Position numbers and translations under genes: made by a program | Assembly (NCBI GenBank): GCA_002172915.1 | Contig: NHBW01000006.1 | Location: 283,572-347,571 of the forward strand | DNA length: 64,000 nucleotides | Reading direction: 5' to 3' | From: Hyphomonas sp. TMED17 | Lineage (GTDB): Bacteria; Pseudomonadota; Alphaproteobacteria; Caulobacterales; Hyphomonadaceae | Shown: positions 10,074-20,484 of the stretch, piece by piece | How positions within the stretch are numbered: the stretch's first letter is position 1 | Layout of the letters: the number at the start of each line of letters is the position of its first letter | Notes under the pieces: generated by a model | The model's database searches: none | What the model was told of the DNA's origin: nothing | Seen by the model: the letters and a program-made list of their open reading frames with translations, nothing else

Positions 10074-10096
10074 TAATTGTTATAGAGTTTCATTTA
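10074..10096. promoter_or_regulatory. degenerate Zur-like operator
   Basis: The 23-base site has a left half containing TTGTTATA and a right half ending in CATTT. By hand it agrees with about 15 of 22 positions of the enterobacterial/pseudomonad Zur palindrome (GAAATGTTATA and its inverse). It sits between the ZIP gene and the ABC zinc-type operon, where such a site is expected. The match is imperfect and could be chance in an AT-rich gap. Confidence 0.35.
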
Positions 10097-10189
10097 GCGT
10101 TGGCGATCCTTCTCTTCCAGCAATGGGAAAATTCGCATAACACCCCTCGCCAGACCGGACAATTTCATTTCGTACAGGGAATAGGAAAG

Positions 10190-10348
10190 ATGCCGAAAGC
10201 AAAGCTTGATTGGAGCGCACAAAACAATCACTCTTTTAATCCTGACGGCAGCGCAGCTTTGCAGCACGCCGTTAAATCGACTCAGAAGCTGGCGCCCGGT
10301 CAGGCCAATACGCAAAGCGTGCCTGATATTTTTCAGGCGCTATCATAA
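10190..10348 (+). CDS. small hypothetical protein (52 aa)
   Basis: A short frame starts at an ATG preceded by a purine-rich GGGAATAGGAAAG and would encode a 52-residue soluble, polar peptide, MPKAKLDW...DIFQALS. I recognise no domain. It lies in the 453-base gap between the ZIP gene and the ABC-ATPase gene, on the same strand and in the same frame as the latter. After its TAA the frame stays open to the ATPase start and passes a His-rich stretch (HTTHSPH), but no ATG lies there. It may be a leader peptide, a real small protein, or chance. Confidence 0.35.
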   Translation: MPKAKLDWSAQNNHSFNPDGSAALQHAVKSTQKLAPGQANTQSVPDIFQALS

Positions 10349-10477
10349 AAATGTTTTGGCCAAGAAACCGGTCGAAAGGGGCTCAAGACATGCTGTAAAG
10401 TCGCCGATCTTCCCGCAGCCGCGGCCCATACCACGCACAGCCCGCACGCAGCACGTGACGCTTATAAATTCTGGAAA

Positions 10478-11200
10478 TTGGACATGAATTCTACCGCCAT
10501 AACGATCGAAATATCAGATCTCGAATATGCCTGGCCCAATCAAGGCCCGCTATTACAGCTGAAATCCTTTACCGTTGCCGCCGGCGAAAGCCTTTGTCTA
10601 CTTGGTCCGTCAGGGACCGGAAAATCAACCTTGCTCAGCCTGATTGCCGGCGTGCTTGAGCCACAAAAGGGCCGCTTACAGGTTTGCGGCAGCGCACTCG
10701 AGGCACTGTCCAGCCACCAACGCGACCAGCTACGCGCCGATCATATCGGCATTATTTTTCAGATGTTTAACCTGGTTCCATATCTTTCGGTTTTACAGAA
10801 TGTCTTACTGCCATGTCGCTTCTCACCGCGACGCCGCAATCGGTTCGAAAGACCGGAAAGTATGGTCGAAGATGCCAAGCGTCTCTTATGCCAGCTTGGC
10901 CTTGACGCCCCCGATTTATTGTCACGCCCAGTGCGGGATCTGTCAGTGGGTCAGCAACAACGGGTTGCGGCCGCCCGCGCGATGATCGGGGCACCGGAGC
11001 TAATTATCGCAGACGAACCCACCTCAGCCCTCGATCGCGATAATCGCAACCGGTTCGTCCGTTTGTTGCAAGACGAAGCCAAAGCATCCGGTGCGACCCT
11101 GCTCTTCGTTACACATGATCAGGGTCTCGCCAGCCAGTTTGATCGTACGGTCACGCTTGACGACATCAATCACATTACTACCCCGACAGGAACCGCATGA
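10478..11200 (+). CDS. ABC transporter ATP-binding protein (MacB/LolD type, zinc-cluster associated)
   Basis: This 240-residue ATPase has a Walker A GPSGTGKST near residue 45, a Q-loop in IIFQMFNLVPYLSVLQN, the signature LSVGQQQRVAAARA, Walker B LIIADEPTSALD and an H-loop THD. Sequence type is that of ATPases paired with FtsX-fold permeases. It overlaps the permease gene by four bases (ATGA), and a DUF3299 lipoprotein follows. The same three-gene order occurs in the Zur-controlled zinc-starvation clusters of Pseudomonas (PA4064-PA4066) and Vibrio, so a role in periplasmic zinc handling is likely by analogy. Confidence 0.92.
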   Translation: MDMNSTAITIEISDLEYAWPNQGPLLQLKSFTVAAGESLCLLGPSGTGKSTLLSLIAGVLEPQKGRLQVCGSALEALSSHQRDQLRADHIGIIFQMFNLVPYLSVLQNVLLPCRFSPRRRNRFERPESMVEDAKRLLCQLGLDAPDLLSRPVRDLSVGQQQRVAAARAMIGAPELIIADEPTSALDRDNRNRFVRLLQDEAKASGATLLFVTHDQGLASQFDRTVTLDDINHITTPTGTA

Positions 11201-12468
11201 TGGAGACCTCAATTCTTAGTCTAGCTGCCGCCAGCCTCCGTAATCGCCTCGGCTCTGCCACGCTCACCATCCTGGCCGTGGCCTTGTCGGTGACGCTCTT
11301 TCTCGGTGTTGAAAAATCGAGAACTGCGATGCGCACTAGTTTCGACAATACAATTTCCGGCACCGAACTGATCGTTGGAGCGCCAACCGGGGCAACAAAC
11401 CTGCTGCTGCATGCCGTATTCCATATTGGCACCCCGCAAGCCGAACTTTCATGGTCACGCTATCAGGAAATTGCAGCCCGGCCGGATATTGCCTGGGCAG
11501 CGCCTGTCATTCTCGGTGACAGCCATCGTGGCTTTGATGTTTTGGCGACCAATCAGACTTATTTTGACCATTATAAATTCGGCCGCGACCGGTCGCTGGA
11601 ACTTGCCTCCGGCGAAATCATGACGGATATTTTCGACGCTGTTGTCGGCGCCAGTGTTGCCGCCGAGCTGGGATACGACATCGGTACACCGCTGATTCTA
11701 TCGCACGGCATCGAAAGCACCGGACATGCGCATCACGATGATCGTCCCTTTAGAATTGTCGGCATCCTGAAACCGACGGGCACGCCGGTTGATCGAACAG
11801 TTCATATTGGCCTTGAAGGGCTGACTGCGATGCATGTTGGCTGGGAAACAGGCAGTCGGCATCATCTGGCTGATAGCATCACGACCGAAATGATCCGCTC
11901 GTTCGATCTCACGCCGGATTCGGTAAGCGCTGTATTTATCGGCCTCAAGGATAAAACAACGATTCTGCAGACACGCCGGGCCTTGAACAGTCAGCGGGAG
12001 GAGCCCGTAACTGCCATTATTCCGGGACAGACCCTGACACAATTATGGCGTCTTGTCGGGACGTTCGAACGACTTTTGATCGGGGTTTCTATTTTTGTGA
12101 TTGCGGTCGGGATGACATCCATTCTGACCAGCATGCTGAGCAGTCTGAATGAAAGGCGTCGCGAAATGTCGGTCCTGCGCGCCGTCGGTGCCGGACCAAG
12201 GCATATTCTGATGTTGCTCGTCTCAGAGTGCGGCCTGCTCGGCTTGATTGGCGCCAGTGCCGGGGTTTGTTTCACCCAGATATTAATTCTGGTCATCAAT
12301 CCAGTTCTGGTCTCGACTGTCGGAATGGAGCTGGCGGGGACCGCGCCGGGACTTACAGATTTTCTAACCGTTGTCTCAGTCTCCGTTTTGGCGTTAATCA
12401 TAGGTTTCTGGCCAGCCTGGACTGCCACACGCAATTCGATTGGCGACGGTCTGGCCATAAAACTCTAA
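11197..12468 (+). CDS. ABC transporter permease, FtsX/MacB fold
   Basis: This 423-residue permease has an N-terminal helix (ATLTILAVALSVTLFLGV), a large periplasmic MacB-type domain to about residue 285, and three C-terminal helices: LLIGVSIFVIAVGMTSIL, ILMLLVSECGLLGLIGA and FLTVVSVSVLALIIGF. SLNERRREMSVLRAVGAGPRHI is the cytoplasmic coupling motif of FtsX-like permeases. The periplasmic part carries an HGIES...GHAHHDDRPF stretch with several His residues, which could bind metal. Permeases of this fold act as mechanotransmitters rather than classical importers. It is coupled to the ATPase gene and followed by the DUF3299 lipoprotein. Confidence 0.9.
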   Translation: MMETSILSLAAASLRNRLGSATLTILAVALSVTLFLGVEKSRTAMRTSFDNTISGTELIVGAPTGATNLLLHAVFHIGTPQAELSWSRYQEIAARPDIAWAAPVILGDSHRGFDVLATNQTYFDHYKFGRDRSLELASGEIMTDIFDAVVGASVAAELGYDIGTPLILSHGIESTGHAHHDDRPFRIVGILKPTGTPVDRTVHIGLEGLTAMHVGWETGSRHHLADSITTEMIRSFDLTPDSVSAVFIGLKDKTTILQTRRALNSQREEPVTAIIPGQTLTQLWRLVGTFERLLIGVSIFVIAVGMTSILTSMLSSLNERRREMSVLRAVGAGPRHILMLLVSECGLLGLIGASAGVCFTQILILVINPVLVSTVGMELAGTAPGLTDFLTVVSVSVLALIIGFWPAWTATRNSIGDGLAIKL

Positions 12469-12477
12469 TGAGGGACG

Positions 12478-13248
12478 GTGAAAACCCATCGCCGACTAAA
12501 CATGCCACCACGACAAAAACTCCTTGCGATCGCCTTTGTCGCCATCGGCTATCTGGCCGCCTGCGGCGGGCCGACAAGCACGCCTTCGGAAACTGGCACA
12601 GCCACTGAGATCGAGACCTCCGACACATCGCAATCATCACAGGCCAATCGCCCGCAACCGTCGCAGCCGGACCAGAGCGCCGGAGCAACACAGTCTGAAG
12701 GCGCCACACCTTCGGACAATAGCCAACAGCCCGTGACCACTACCAGTCGTTTTGTAGCAGCCGGTGTCGAAGCCCTCGACGCGATCGATCGCGGCGTGCA
12801 GGAAATCAGTTGGGATGATTTGCTACCGGCTGGCGAGGAAGAAAGACTGACCGCTTTATATCAAGCGCAGATGGCCCAATTATATGCTGCACCAGTCGCT
12901 GAAGGCGCCGCAAATGACATCGCCGTCCAGATCGGAACTTTCAATACGGTTGCGGCGCTTGACCAGACACTCATCCGGATCCCGGGCTATACGGTCCCCT
13001 TCGATTTTGGTCCCGATGCCGATATCACTGAATTTCTTCTTGTTCCTTACTTTGGCGCCTGTCTACACGCCCCGCCGCCACCTCCGAATCAGACCATTTT
13101 TGTCCAGACGGCAACACCGATAAAGCTGGCCGATCTCGCGCAGGCCGTTTGGGTCGAGGGGATCGTTTCGACCCAGCGACAAGATACATCCCTTGCCGGT
13201 GCAGCCTACACTATTCAAATGGATACCATTGAGGAATTCGAATACTAG
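12478..13248 (+). CDS. DUF3299 lipoprotein of the zinc-associated ABC cluster
   Basis: This is a 256-residue lipoprotein. The N-terminus is basic, then hydrophobic, with a lipobox YLAAC giving a lipidated Cys. A low-complexity Ser/Thr/Gln/Pro linker follows to about residue 85. The globular part is DUF3299: SWDDLLPAGE near residue 105, then IRIPGYTVPFDF, ITEFLLVPYFGACLHAPPPPPNQTI and AVWVEGIVS. The FGAC-H-PPPPPNQ segment is the family hallmark. The GTG start has a GAGGG Shine-Dalgarno. An ATG at 12502 is an alternative with a shorter signal peptide. It is the last gene of the ABC set and resembles the PA4066-type protein. Exact function is unknown. Confidence 0.88.
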   Translation: MKTHRRLNMPPRQKLLAIAFVAIGYLAACGGPTSTPSETGTATEIETSDTSQSSQANRPQPSQPDQSAGATQSEGATPSDNSQQPVTTTSRFVAAGVEALDAIDRGVQEISWDDLLPAGEEERLTALYQAQMAQLYAAPVAEGAANDIAVQIGTFNTVAALDQTLIRIPGYTVPFDFGPDADITEFLLVPYFGACLHAPPPPPNQTIFVQTATPIKLADLAQAVWVEGIVSTQRQDTSLAGAAYTIQMDTIEEFEY

Positions 13249-13334
13249 TTTTCGCTGCAATCCTGCTCGCCATAGCAATGTTTCGCCCCACATCTCTATG
13301 GCAACCGTTACGGTAACAGAGAAAGTCCCAGATC

Positions 13335-13544
13335 ATGCCTCTTAGCATTCTCCAGATCAGCTTCATTATTGCACTCGCTGCGCTCGTAATTGTTTTGGCT
13401 CTTGGTCTGGCAAATATTGTCCGGACCGACGCCGGACAGGCTAGTCGCTCAAACAAACTGATGCGGCTTAGAGTTCTCGCCCAGGCCGTCGTCATTGGCG
13501 TTCTGGTTCTTATCGGCCTCGCCGTTGGCGCCATTGGAAGCTGA
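13335..13544 (+). CDS. HIG1-like twin transmembrane protein
   Basis: This 69-residue protein has two hydrophobic helices (about 8-28 and 47-66) joined by a basic loop with SNKLMRLRV. It matches the HIG1-domain twin-transmembrane family that in many alphaproteobacteria lies directly upstream of the ATP:cobalamin adenosyltransferase gene. That is so here, with a four-base gap. Eukaryotic HIG1 proteins stabilise cytochrome oxidase supercomplexes. The bacterial role is not established. Confidence 0.85.
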   Translation: MPLSILQISFIIALAALVIVLALGLANIVRTDAGQASRSNKLMRLRVLAQAVVIGVLVLIGLAVGAIGS

Positions 13545-13548
13545 AGAC

Positions 13549-14121
13549 ATGGTCAAGCTGGACAAAATTTACACGCGGGCCGGCGACCAAGGAAAAACAC
13601 GGCTTTCGACCGGCGCACCGGTTGAGAAATGGAATTTACGGGTCACCGCATATGGCACGGTCGACGAAGTCAATTCGGTGCTCGGACTGGCAGCCCTGCA
13701 TGCTGAGGGCGATATGCTGGCGGCGATCCGGCGGATCCAGAATGATCTGTTCGATCTCGGCGCCGATCTGGCAACGCCCGACCTTGGCCAGACGCTTGAA
13801 TGGGAGCCGTTACGGATCGTCGATAAGCAAGTCGTCCGGCTCGAACAGGAAATCGACAAAATGAATGCCAGTCTCCCAGCTCTGGATAGTTTCGTTTTGC
13901 CCGGCGGCACGACGCTTGCAGCCTATTTGCACCTTGGTCGCACAACATCGCGGCGAGCCGAGCGGCTGATTGCCGAACTGGCGGCAAAACCGGACGAAAT
14001 TGTCAGTAGTGCCGCATTGTCATATGCTAACCGGCTCTCTGACTGGCTCTTTGTCGCCAGCCGGCATGTTAATGATAATGGCGCCGGCGATATCAAATGG
14101 GTGCCGGGTCATAATCGTTAG
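13549..14121 (+). CDS. cob(I)yrinic acid a,c-diamide adenosyltransferase, PduO type
   Basis: This 190-residue enzyme transfers the adenosyl group of ATP to cob(I)alamin to make coenzyme B12. The N-terminus MVKLDKIYTRAGDQGKT with STGAPVEKW forms the PduO-type ATP site. YGTVDEVNSVLGLA follows, and the C-terminal helices have PGGTTLAAYLHLGRTTSRRAERL, with the ATP-binding Arg residues, and NRLSDWLFVASRHVN. The start at 13549 was preferred because it follows the upstream stop by four bases and matches the family N-terminus. It converges on uvrC. No cobalamin riboswitch is visible upstream. Confidence 0.94.
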   Translation: MVKLDKIYTRAGDQGKTRLSTGAPVEKWNLRVTAYGTVDEVNSVLGLAALHAEGDMLAAIRRIQNDLFDLGADLATPDLGQTLEWEPLRIVDKQVVRLEQEIDKMNASLPALDSFVLPGGTTLAAYLHLGRTTSRRAERLIAELAAKPDEIVSSAALSYANRLSDWLFVASRHVNDNGAGDIKWVPGHNR

Positions 14122-14128
14122 CCGGTTT

Positions 14129-16006
14129 CTAACCTTGCTGGAAATAAGCGAATATTCGTTTAGCCACAGCTTCGGACACGCCGTCCACGGCGCGAAGGTC
14201 GGCGAGCTTAGCGCGCGACACGCCACGGGCCGATCCAAAATATTGCAGCAGAGCTTTTTTCCGGGCCGGTCCAATCCCCTCAATCTCATCCAGCGGATTT
14301 TTCCGCAAATCCGAGGATCGCTTCGCTCGGTGCGCGCCAATAGCCCAGCGGTGTGCTTCATCCCGCAACCGCTGCAGATAATACAGAACCGGCGCATTCT
14401 CCGGCAACCGGAATGGAGCTTTTCCCGGCTGGAAGAACTGTTCCCGCCCGGCATTGCGTTCAACGCCTTTAGCGATCGACACCAATGGCACATCCGCCGT
14501 GGTCAGGCCAAGCTCATTGAGAATATTCACAACAATATTCAATTGACCAAGCCCGCCATCAATCAAAACCAGATCGGGAAAAACCATCGATTTTCCGTCC
14601 TTTTGGTCTTTCAGTGCCCGCTTGAATCGACGGCGCATAACTTCTGCCATCATCGCATAATCGTCCCCCGGCGTTATGTCGGGATCTTTGATGTTGAATT
14701 TTCGATATTGGGATTTTTCAAACCCGTCCGGGCCAGCGACAACCATCCCGCCAACCATATTGGTGCCTTGAATATGGGAGTTGTCATAGACTTCAATCCG
14801 GGTCGGGGGAGCAGACAAATCAAATGTCTTTGCGACCTCCGCTAGCAGGCGGGTCTGACTGACCCGCTCAGACAGTTTACGCGACAATGCCTCGTTCGCG
14901 CTGCGTTCGGCTTGCTCAACAAGAGACTTCTTGTCGCCCCGCTTCGGGCTTCTCAGCTCGACCTTGCTGCCAACCCGAAAAGCGAAAGCCTCGCTAATCA
15001 GGTCAGCCTGCTCGGGCAGCTGGTTCGTCAAAATCGTTCGCGGTGGCAGTCGCTTATCATAAAACTGCACGAGGAATGCGGCCAGAATTGCTTCGGCAGT
15101 TTCGTCCTTCTCGTGACGCGGAAAATGAATACTGGCACCCCAGTTCTGGCCGGCGCGGATAAAGAACACTTGCACCGCGGATACGCCGCCTTCCATGCAA
15201 ATGGCAAAGATGTCGGCTTCTTCAATGCCAACCGGATTGATGTCCTGCTGGGCCCGGACAACTGCGAGCGCACGAATACGGTCGCGTAATGATGCGGCCT
15301 GCTCGAAATCCATATCGGCCGCGGCAGTCTCCATTTGCTCGACCAGAGTGGAATGCAGATCATTTGCTTTGCCGCGTAAAAAGTCCGCCGCCTGATCGGC
15401 CAGCTGGCTATATGTCTGCTTGTCGATCAGGCCGACACAAGGTGCCGAACAGCGTTTAATTTGATGCAGCATGCATGGCCGGTCGCGTGTCGCATAAACA
15501 CTGTCCTCGCACGTCCGCAATAGAAACGCCTTTTGCAATGTATCAAGCGTCCGGGTTACCGCATTTGCACTTGCAAACGGCCCAAAATAGTCGCCATCAA
15601 CCCGTTTGGAGCCGCGATATTTAAGAATCTGCGGTACCGCATGGTCGCGCCGGATCAGAATGTAGGGAAAAGATTTATCGTCCCGCAGCAGAATATTAAA
15701 GCGAGGCTTCAATGCTTTAATCAAGCTTGCTTCTAATAATAAGGCTTCGGTTTCAGTCTCGGTGACAACGAACTCCATCCGCGCAGTCGACGCGATCATT
15801 GCCGCAATCCGCTGGGTATGTCCGCCAAGGCGCGCATAATTCGATACCCGGGCCTTGAGGCTTTTGGCCTTGCCAACATAAAGCACATCCTCATTTGCCC
15901 CGAACATGCGGTAGACGCCCGGCTTTGCCGGCAGCCTCGACAAATTATCCTTAATGACATCGATACCGCGCAGCGGTTCGTCAGGAAGAGAATTGGCATC
16001 GCTCAT
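14129..16006 (-). CDS. uvrC: excinuclease ABC subunit UvrC
   Basis: UvrC makes the dual incisions of nucleotide excision repair after UvrA/UvrB loading. The 625-residue protein has a GIY-YIG nuclease near residues 25-105 (KPGVYRMFGANEDVLYVGKAKSL and onward), a Cys-rich segment (CEDSVYATRDRPCMLHQIKRC), a UVR motif around 210 (DFEQAASLRDRI), an RNase H-like 5' nuclease (IEVYDNSHIQGTNMVGGMVV) and tandem helix-hairpin-helix motifs (EIEGIGPARKKALL and VDGVSEAVAKRI). All parts are present. It ends seven bases from the adenosyltransferase stop, so the two transcripts converge without an obvious terminator. Confidence 0.97.
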   Translation of the reverse strand: MSDANSLPDEPLRGIDVIKDNLSRLPAKPGVYRMFGANEDVLYVGKAKSLKARVSNYARLGGHTQRIAAMIASTARMEFVVTETETEALLLEASLIKALKPRFNILLRDDKSFPYILIRRDHAVPQILKYRGSKRVDGDYFGPFASANAVTRTLDTLQKAFLLRTCEDSVYATRDRPCMLHQIKRCSAPCVGLIDKQTYSQLADQAADFLRGKANDLHSTLVEQMETAAADMDFEQAASLRDRIRALAVVRAQQDINPVGIEEADIFAICMEGGVSAVQVFFIRAGQNWGASIHFPRHEKDETAEAILAAFLVQFYDKRLPPRTILTNQLPEQADLISEAFAFRVGSKVELRSPKRGDKKSLVEQAERSANEALSRKLSERVSQTRLLAEVAKTFDLSAPPTRIEVYDNSHIQGTNMVGGMVVAGPDGFEKSQYRKFNIKDPDITPGDDYAMMAEVMRRRFKRALKDQKDGKSMVFPDLVLIDGGLGQLNIVVNILNELGLTTADVPLVSIAKGVERNAGREQFFQPGKAPFRLPENAPVLYYLQRLRDEAHRWAIGAHRAKRSSDLRKNPLDEIEGIGPARKKALLQYFGSARGVSRAKLADLRAVDGVSEAVAKRIFAYFQQG

Positions 16007-16131
16007 ATATGCCTATCTAGGGCGGCTTGCTCGAATTGCCTAGAAGCCGGCAGCCAAAGTCAGCGCTGTTTAAGTGCGATACCAGCCGACCGAAACCGCT
16101 ATTACTCGCCATGCCGGACTGTCGAACATTT

Positions 16132-16214
16132 TTAGGCTGCCTTTTTGCCGGAATACATATCATTACAAAGGCACAATATTGCCTCCTAGGCGATGTCGCA
16201 GTAAGGCAGCCTTA
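16132..16214 (+). promoter_or_regulatory. foldable leader upstream of the aspartate aminotransferase
   Basis: A 12-base arm TTAGGCTGCCTT (16132-16143) pairs with AAGGCAGCCTTA (16203-16214), differing only at the outer end. The 59 bases between can form smaller hairpins (GGCA with TGCC, GCGA with TCGC). The closing arm is followed by TTAGTTATTTTT and, ten bases on, by the GGAGA Shine-Dalgarno. It could be an attenuator or a regulatory RNA element. I do not recognise it as a known riboswitch. Confidence 0.45.
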
Positions 16215-16215
16215 G

Positions 16216-17445
<1,230 letters not shown>

Positions 17446-17523
17446 GACTTGTATGCCGGCATGATTATGCTGCTGATAAAATCAGCTGGAGACCGCGCAA
17501 TAATGTGATCTCCGGCTGGACCT

Positions 17524-19392
17524 CTAGCGACGGCCAAATAGCCGCTCGATATCGGCCAGTTTCAGCTCAACATAAGTTGGCCGGCCATGATTGCACTGAC
17601 CGGAATGCGGTGTTGCTTCCATCTGTCGAAGCAATGCATTCATTTCCTCGGCATTCAGACGGCGGCCGGCCCGTACCGACCCCCGGCATGCCATATTACC
17701 CATAATCTCTTCGAACCGTTCCTTGAGCGCGAGCCCGGCCTCATACTCGGCAAAATCATCGGCAAGATCACGGATCAGACCGCCCACATCCATTTCGCCG
17801 AACAGAGCCGGCGTGGCGCGAACGCAAACCGCATCCGTGCCAAAAGGCTCGATTTCCAGCCCCATCTCAAGCAACTCTCCCGCTCGCACCAGAACACGAT
17901 TAGCCTCATCTTCGCTCAACTCGACAATGTCCGGTATCAATAAGGTCTGCCGCTTAACGCCAGACTGCCCGGCCTGCCGCTTCATGTCTTCATAAACCAG
18001 CCGCTCATGCGCGGCATGCTGATCAACAATGACAATGCCATCGGAGGTCTGGGCGACAATATAGGTTTCATGCAGCTGTGCCCGTGCGACCCCGAGTGGA
18101 AACGCCGATTGCTCCGGCGGCTCCGATCCGCCGACATGCTCGACTTTAGCAGTCGGTGCGGCATCCGAACGCCAGGCCACGGCTGACCCGAGATAAGACT
18201 CGCCCTGTTCTGAAAATTTCACGGCCGGCTGGCTTGGCCCGGGATCTGCCCACAAGCTCGAACGGTTAAAAACAGAGGCTTGATGCGGTTGCGTCTGGAC
18301 TCTGCCAAGTGCTTGCTGCGACACCGTCGTGCTCGCCCTGTGCCCCGCTGCGGCCAGACTGTGCCGGAGCGCTCCGATTAACAAGCCACGAACATTGCCA
18401 CCGTCCCGAAAACGCACTTCGGTTTTGGCCGGATGCACATTGACGTCGACAAATTCCGGATCGAGATCAACAAAAAGTGCCGCCATAGGGTGGCGGTCAC
18501 GAGCCAGGAAATCCTGATATGCCGCCCGGATAACACCAGTCAGCATGCGGTCCTTAACCGGTCGGCCATTGACGAAAAGATATTGCAACTGGGCATTGCC
18601 CCGGTTGAGCGTTGGCAGACCGGCGAACCCGGACAGGGTCACGCCGTCGCGCTCGCCGGCTATGGCAATTGCATTCTCGCTGAACGGTCTTCCCATAATA
18701 GCAGCGAGCCGCTTCAGCTGATGATCGGCACTGTTCCCGAGCGCCGGCAATTTCAGCAATGAACGGTCATTACTTTCAAGGAAAAAACCGACATCCGGAC
18801 GCGCCATTGCCAGGCGTTTCATAACATCGCTGACCGCCATGGTCTCAGCCCGCTCCGACTTCATGAATTTAAGCCTCGCCGGCGTGGCATAGAACAGGTC
18901 GCGGACGTCGATACGGGTGCCGCCAAGGCCACGCCCGGTAAAGGCGGCCGGTCGTGGATCGGATATCTCGCCCGCCGCAATCGAGATTTCGGCCGCGGGG
19001 AGATCATCGGTTTTGGAGGAGATTACCATCCGGCTGACACTGGCGATTGACGGCAGCGCCTCGCCACGGAAACCCATCGTGTGAATATTCAGCAGGTCAA
19101 AACGACCGTCCGGGTCGGCGGAAAGCTTGGATGTTGCATGGCGTTGCAATGCGAGCTGCATCTCTTCGGGTCGAAGGCCACACCCGTCATCTTCAACCGT
19201 GATACGGCCCAGTCCACCCGCTTCGATTCGGACCCGGACCTCTTGCGCCCCGGCATCTAGTGAATTTTCAACCAGCTCTTTTACTGCGGCGGCCGGGCGC
19301 TCGACGACTTCACCAGCCGCAATCCGGTTAACGGCATCAGCCGGCAATTGTCTGATGGTCGGGCGTTGCTTAAGATCAGAGCTATCGGACAT
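17524..19392 (-). CDS. mutL: DNA mismatch repair protein MutL (endonuclease-type)
   Basis: This is the 622-residue MutL homodimer that links MutS mismatch recognition to downstream repair. The N-terminal GHKL ATPase has [41 protein letters not shown] and [13 protein letters not shown]. The C-terminal domain has the metal-binding endonuclease motif [12 protein letters not shown], an ACR motif and QCNHGRPT. This indicates the nicking-competent form found in bacteria without MutH. A proline/glutamine-rich linker of about 100 residues joins the halves. It lies antisense to and downstream of the aminotransferase gene. Confidence 0.97.
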   Translation of the reverse strand: MSDSSDLKQRPTIRQLPADAVNRIAAGEVVERPAAAVKELVENSLDAGAQEVRVRIEAGGLGRITVEDDGCGLRPEEMQLALQRHATSKLSADPDGRFDLLNIHTMGFRGEALPSIASVSRMVISSKTDDLPAAEISIAAGEISDPRPAAFTGRGLGGTRIDVRDLFYATPARLKFMKSERAETMAVSDVMKRLAMARPDVGFFLESNDRSLLKLPALGNSADHQLKRLAAIMGRPFSENAIAIAGERDGVTLSGFAGLPTLNRGNAQLQYLFVNGRPVKDRMLTGVIRAAYQDFLARDRHPMAALFVDLDPEFVDVNVHPAKTEVRFRDGGNVRGLLIGALRHSLAAAGHRASTTVSQQALGRVQTQPHQASVFNRSSLWADPGPSQPAVKFSEQGESYLGSAVAWRSDAAPTAKVEHVGGSEPPEQSAFPLGVARAQLHETYIVAQTSDGIVIVDQHAAHERLVYEDMKRQAGQSGVKRQTLLIPDIVELSEDEANRVLVRAGELLEMGLEIEPFGTDAVCVRATPALFGEMDVGGLIRDLADDFAEYEAGLALKERFEEIMGNMACRGSVRAGRRLNAEEMNALLRQMEATPHSGQCNHGRPTYVELKLADIERLFGRR

Positions 19393-19503
19393 CCGGCAAT
19401 AATATACGCTTCAATCGATTCGCGGTAGAGGCCAGACAGATAAGTTGACCCCACGTGCAGACTGCTGATCTCGACAGATAAACACTTAGTGAAGGGCCAT
19501 TCC

Positions 19504-20484
19504 ATGACATCACGCCATCTCGTTGCGCCGGAACTACGTCCCTTGTTGGAGATATGGCCAACCGCGAAAGTGAATGCTGAAACGCTGCCGAACCTGCGTC
19601 AAATACGTAACCAGGCATCCCGCAACCTGCCACCGCCACCAGATACAGTCTCGGTCAAGAATCACAACGCACCAAGCCAGAATGGCGATGCGACAGTCAG
19701 AGTGCAGCTGACACAGCGCAAAAACCGCCAGAATACGGCACCGGTGATCTTGCACCTGCATGGCGGCGGATACGTTCTTGGAAGTCCGGAAATGACGGCC
19801 CCACAATCGACAAACTGGGCAGAAAAACTAAATGTAGTAGTCGCGTCGGTCGATTACCGTCTGGCGCCGGAAACCATCGCGCCGGGAAATGTCGAAGACG
19901 CCTATGCGGCGCTGCGCTGGCTCTATATGCAAGCCGAAGCACTCAATATTGATACATCCCGGATTGCAGTTGCCGGCGAAAGCGCAGGAGGCGGACTGGC
20001 TGCCGCACTCGCCCTTCTGGTCAGGGACCGGGGCGAGTTCCAGATCTGTCATCAGCAGCTGATCTTTCCGATGCTCGACGACCGCACAGCGACACGTACC
20101 GATATGCCAGACCATTATGGTGAATTCATATGGACCCCGGCTTCCAATTATTTTGGATGGCGTTCATTACTCGGTCATGCACCCGGCGTCGATAACGTCT
20201 CACCCTATGCTGCGCCAGCACGCGCTGATGATATGTCAAACCTCCCCCCGACCTTCCTTGCGACCGGCGCTCTGGATCTTTTCGCCGAGGAAAACCTAGA
20301 CTATTCCAAACGCCTGATGCGGGCCGGAAATCATATCGAATTCCATATCTATCCCGGCGCGCCGCACGCTTTCATGGCCTGGGCAGATGCCGAGATTAGC
20401 CGCCAGTATCAGCGTGATGCTCTGGCGGCTTTGAAACGAGGACTGGCGATTACCGACGAAGGGCTAAAAATTGACCCGGTTTGA
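19504..20484 (+). CDS. alpha/beta hydrolase, HSL (GDXG) family esterase
   Basis: This 326-residue cytoplasmic esterase or lipase of the hormone-sensitive-lipase family has the oxyanion HLHGGGYVLGS block, the nucleophile elbow GESAGGG, the acid residue in ATGALDLFAEEN and the His in YPGAPHAFMAW. VDYRLAPE is another family hallmark. Such enzymes hydrolyse short-chain esters. The substrate cannot be told. The ATG at 19504 has GAAGGG eight bases upstream and was preferred over the GTG at 19489. The last 21 bases overlap the convergent SDR gene. Confidence 0.9.
   Translation: MTSRHLVAPELRPLLEIWPTAKVNAETLPNLRQIRNQASRNLPPPPDTVSVKNHNAPSQNGDATVRVQLTQRKNRQNTAPVILHLHGGGYVLGSPEMTAPQSTNWAEKLNVVVASVDYRLAPETIAPGNVEDAYAALRWLYMQAEALNIDTSRIAVAGESAGGGLAAALALLVRDRGEFQICHQQLIFPMLDDRTATRTDMPDHYGEFIWTPASNYFGWRSLLGHAPGVDNVSPYAAPARADDMSNLPPTFLATGALDLFAEENLDYSKRLMRAGNHIEFHIYPGAPHAFMAWADAEISRQYQRDALAALKRGLAITDEGLKIDPV

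Noticed and set aside
13249..13334. Cobalamin riboswitch before the HIG1/adenosyltransferase pair
   Set aside because: The 86-base gap is too short and has no B12-box-like sequence.
13970..14845. Rightward 291-codon frame
   Set aside because: It lies antisense to uvrC, which is unmistakable. Its composition is that of a shadow frame.
17488..17517. Hairpin AGCTGGAGA / TCTCCGGCT between two convergent genes
   Set aside because: It is a fair stem, but no T-tract follows on either strand, so it is not called a terminator.
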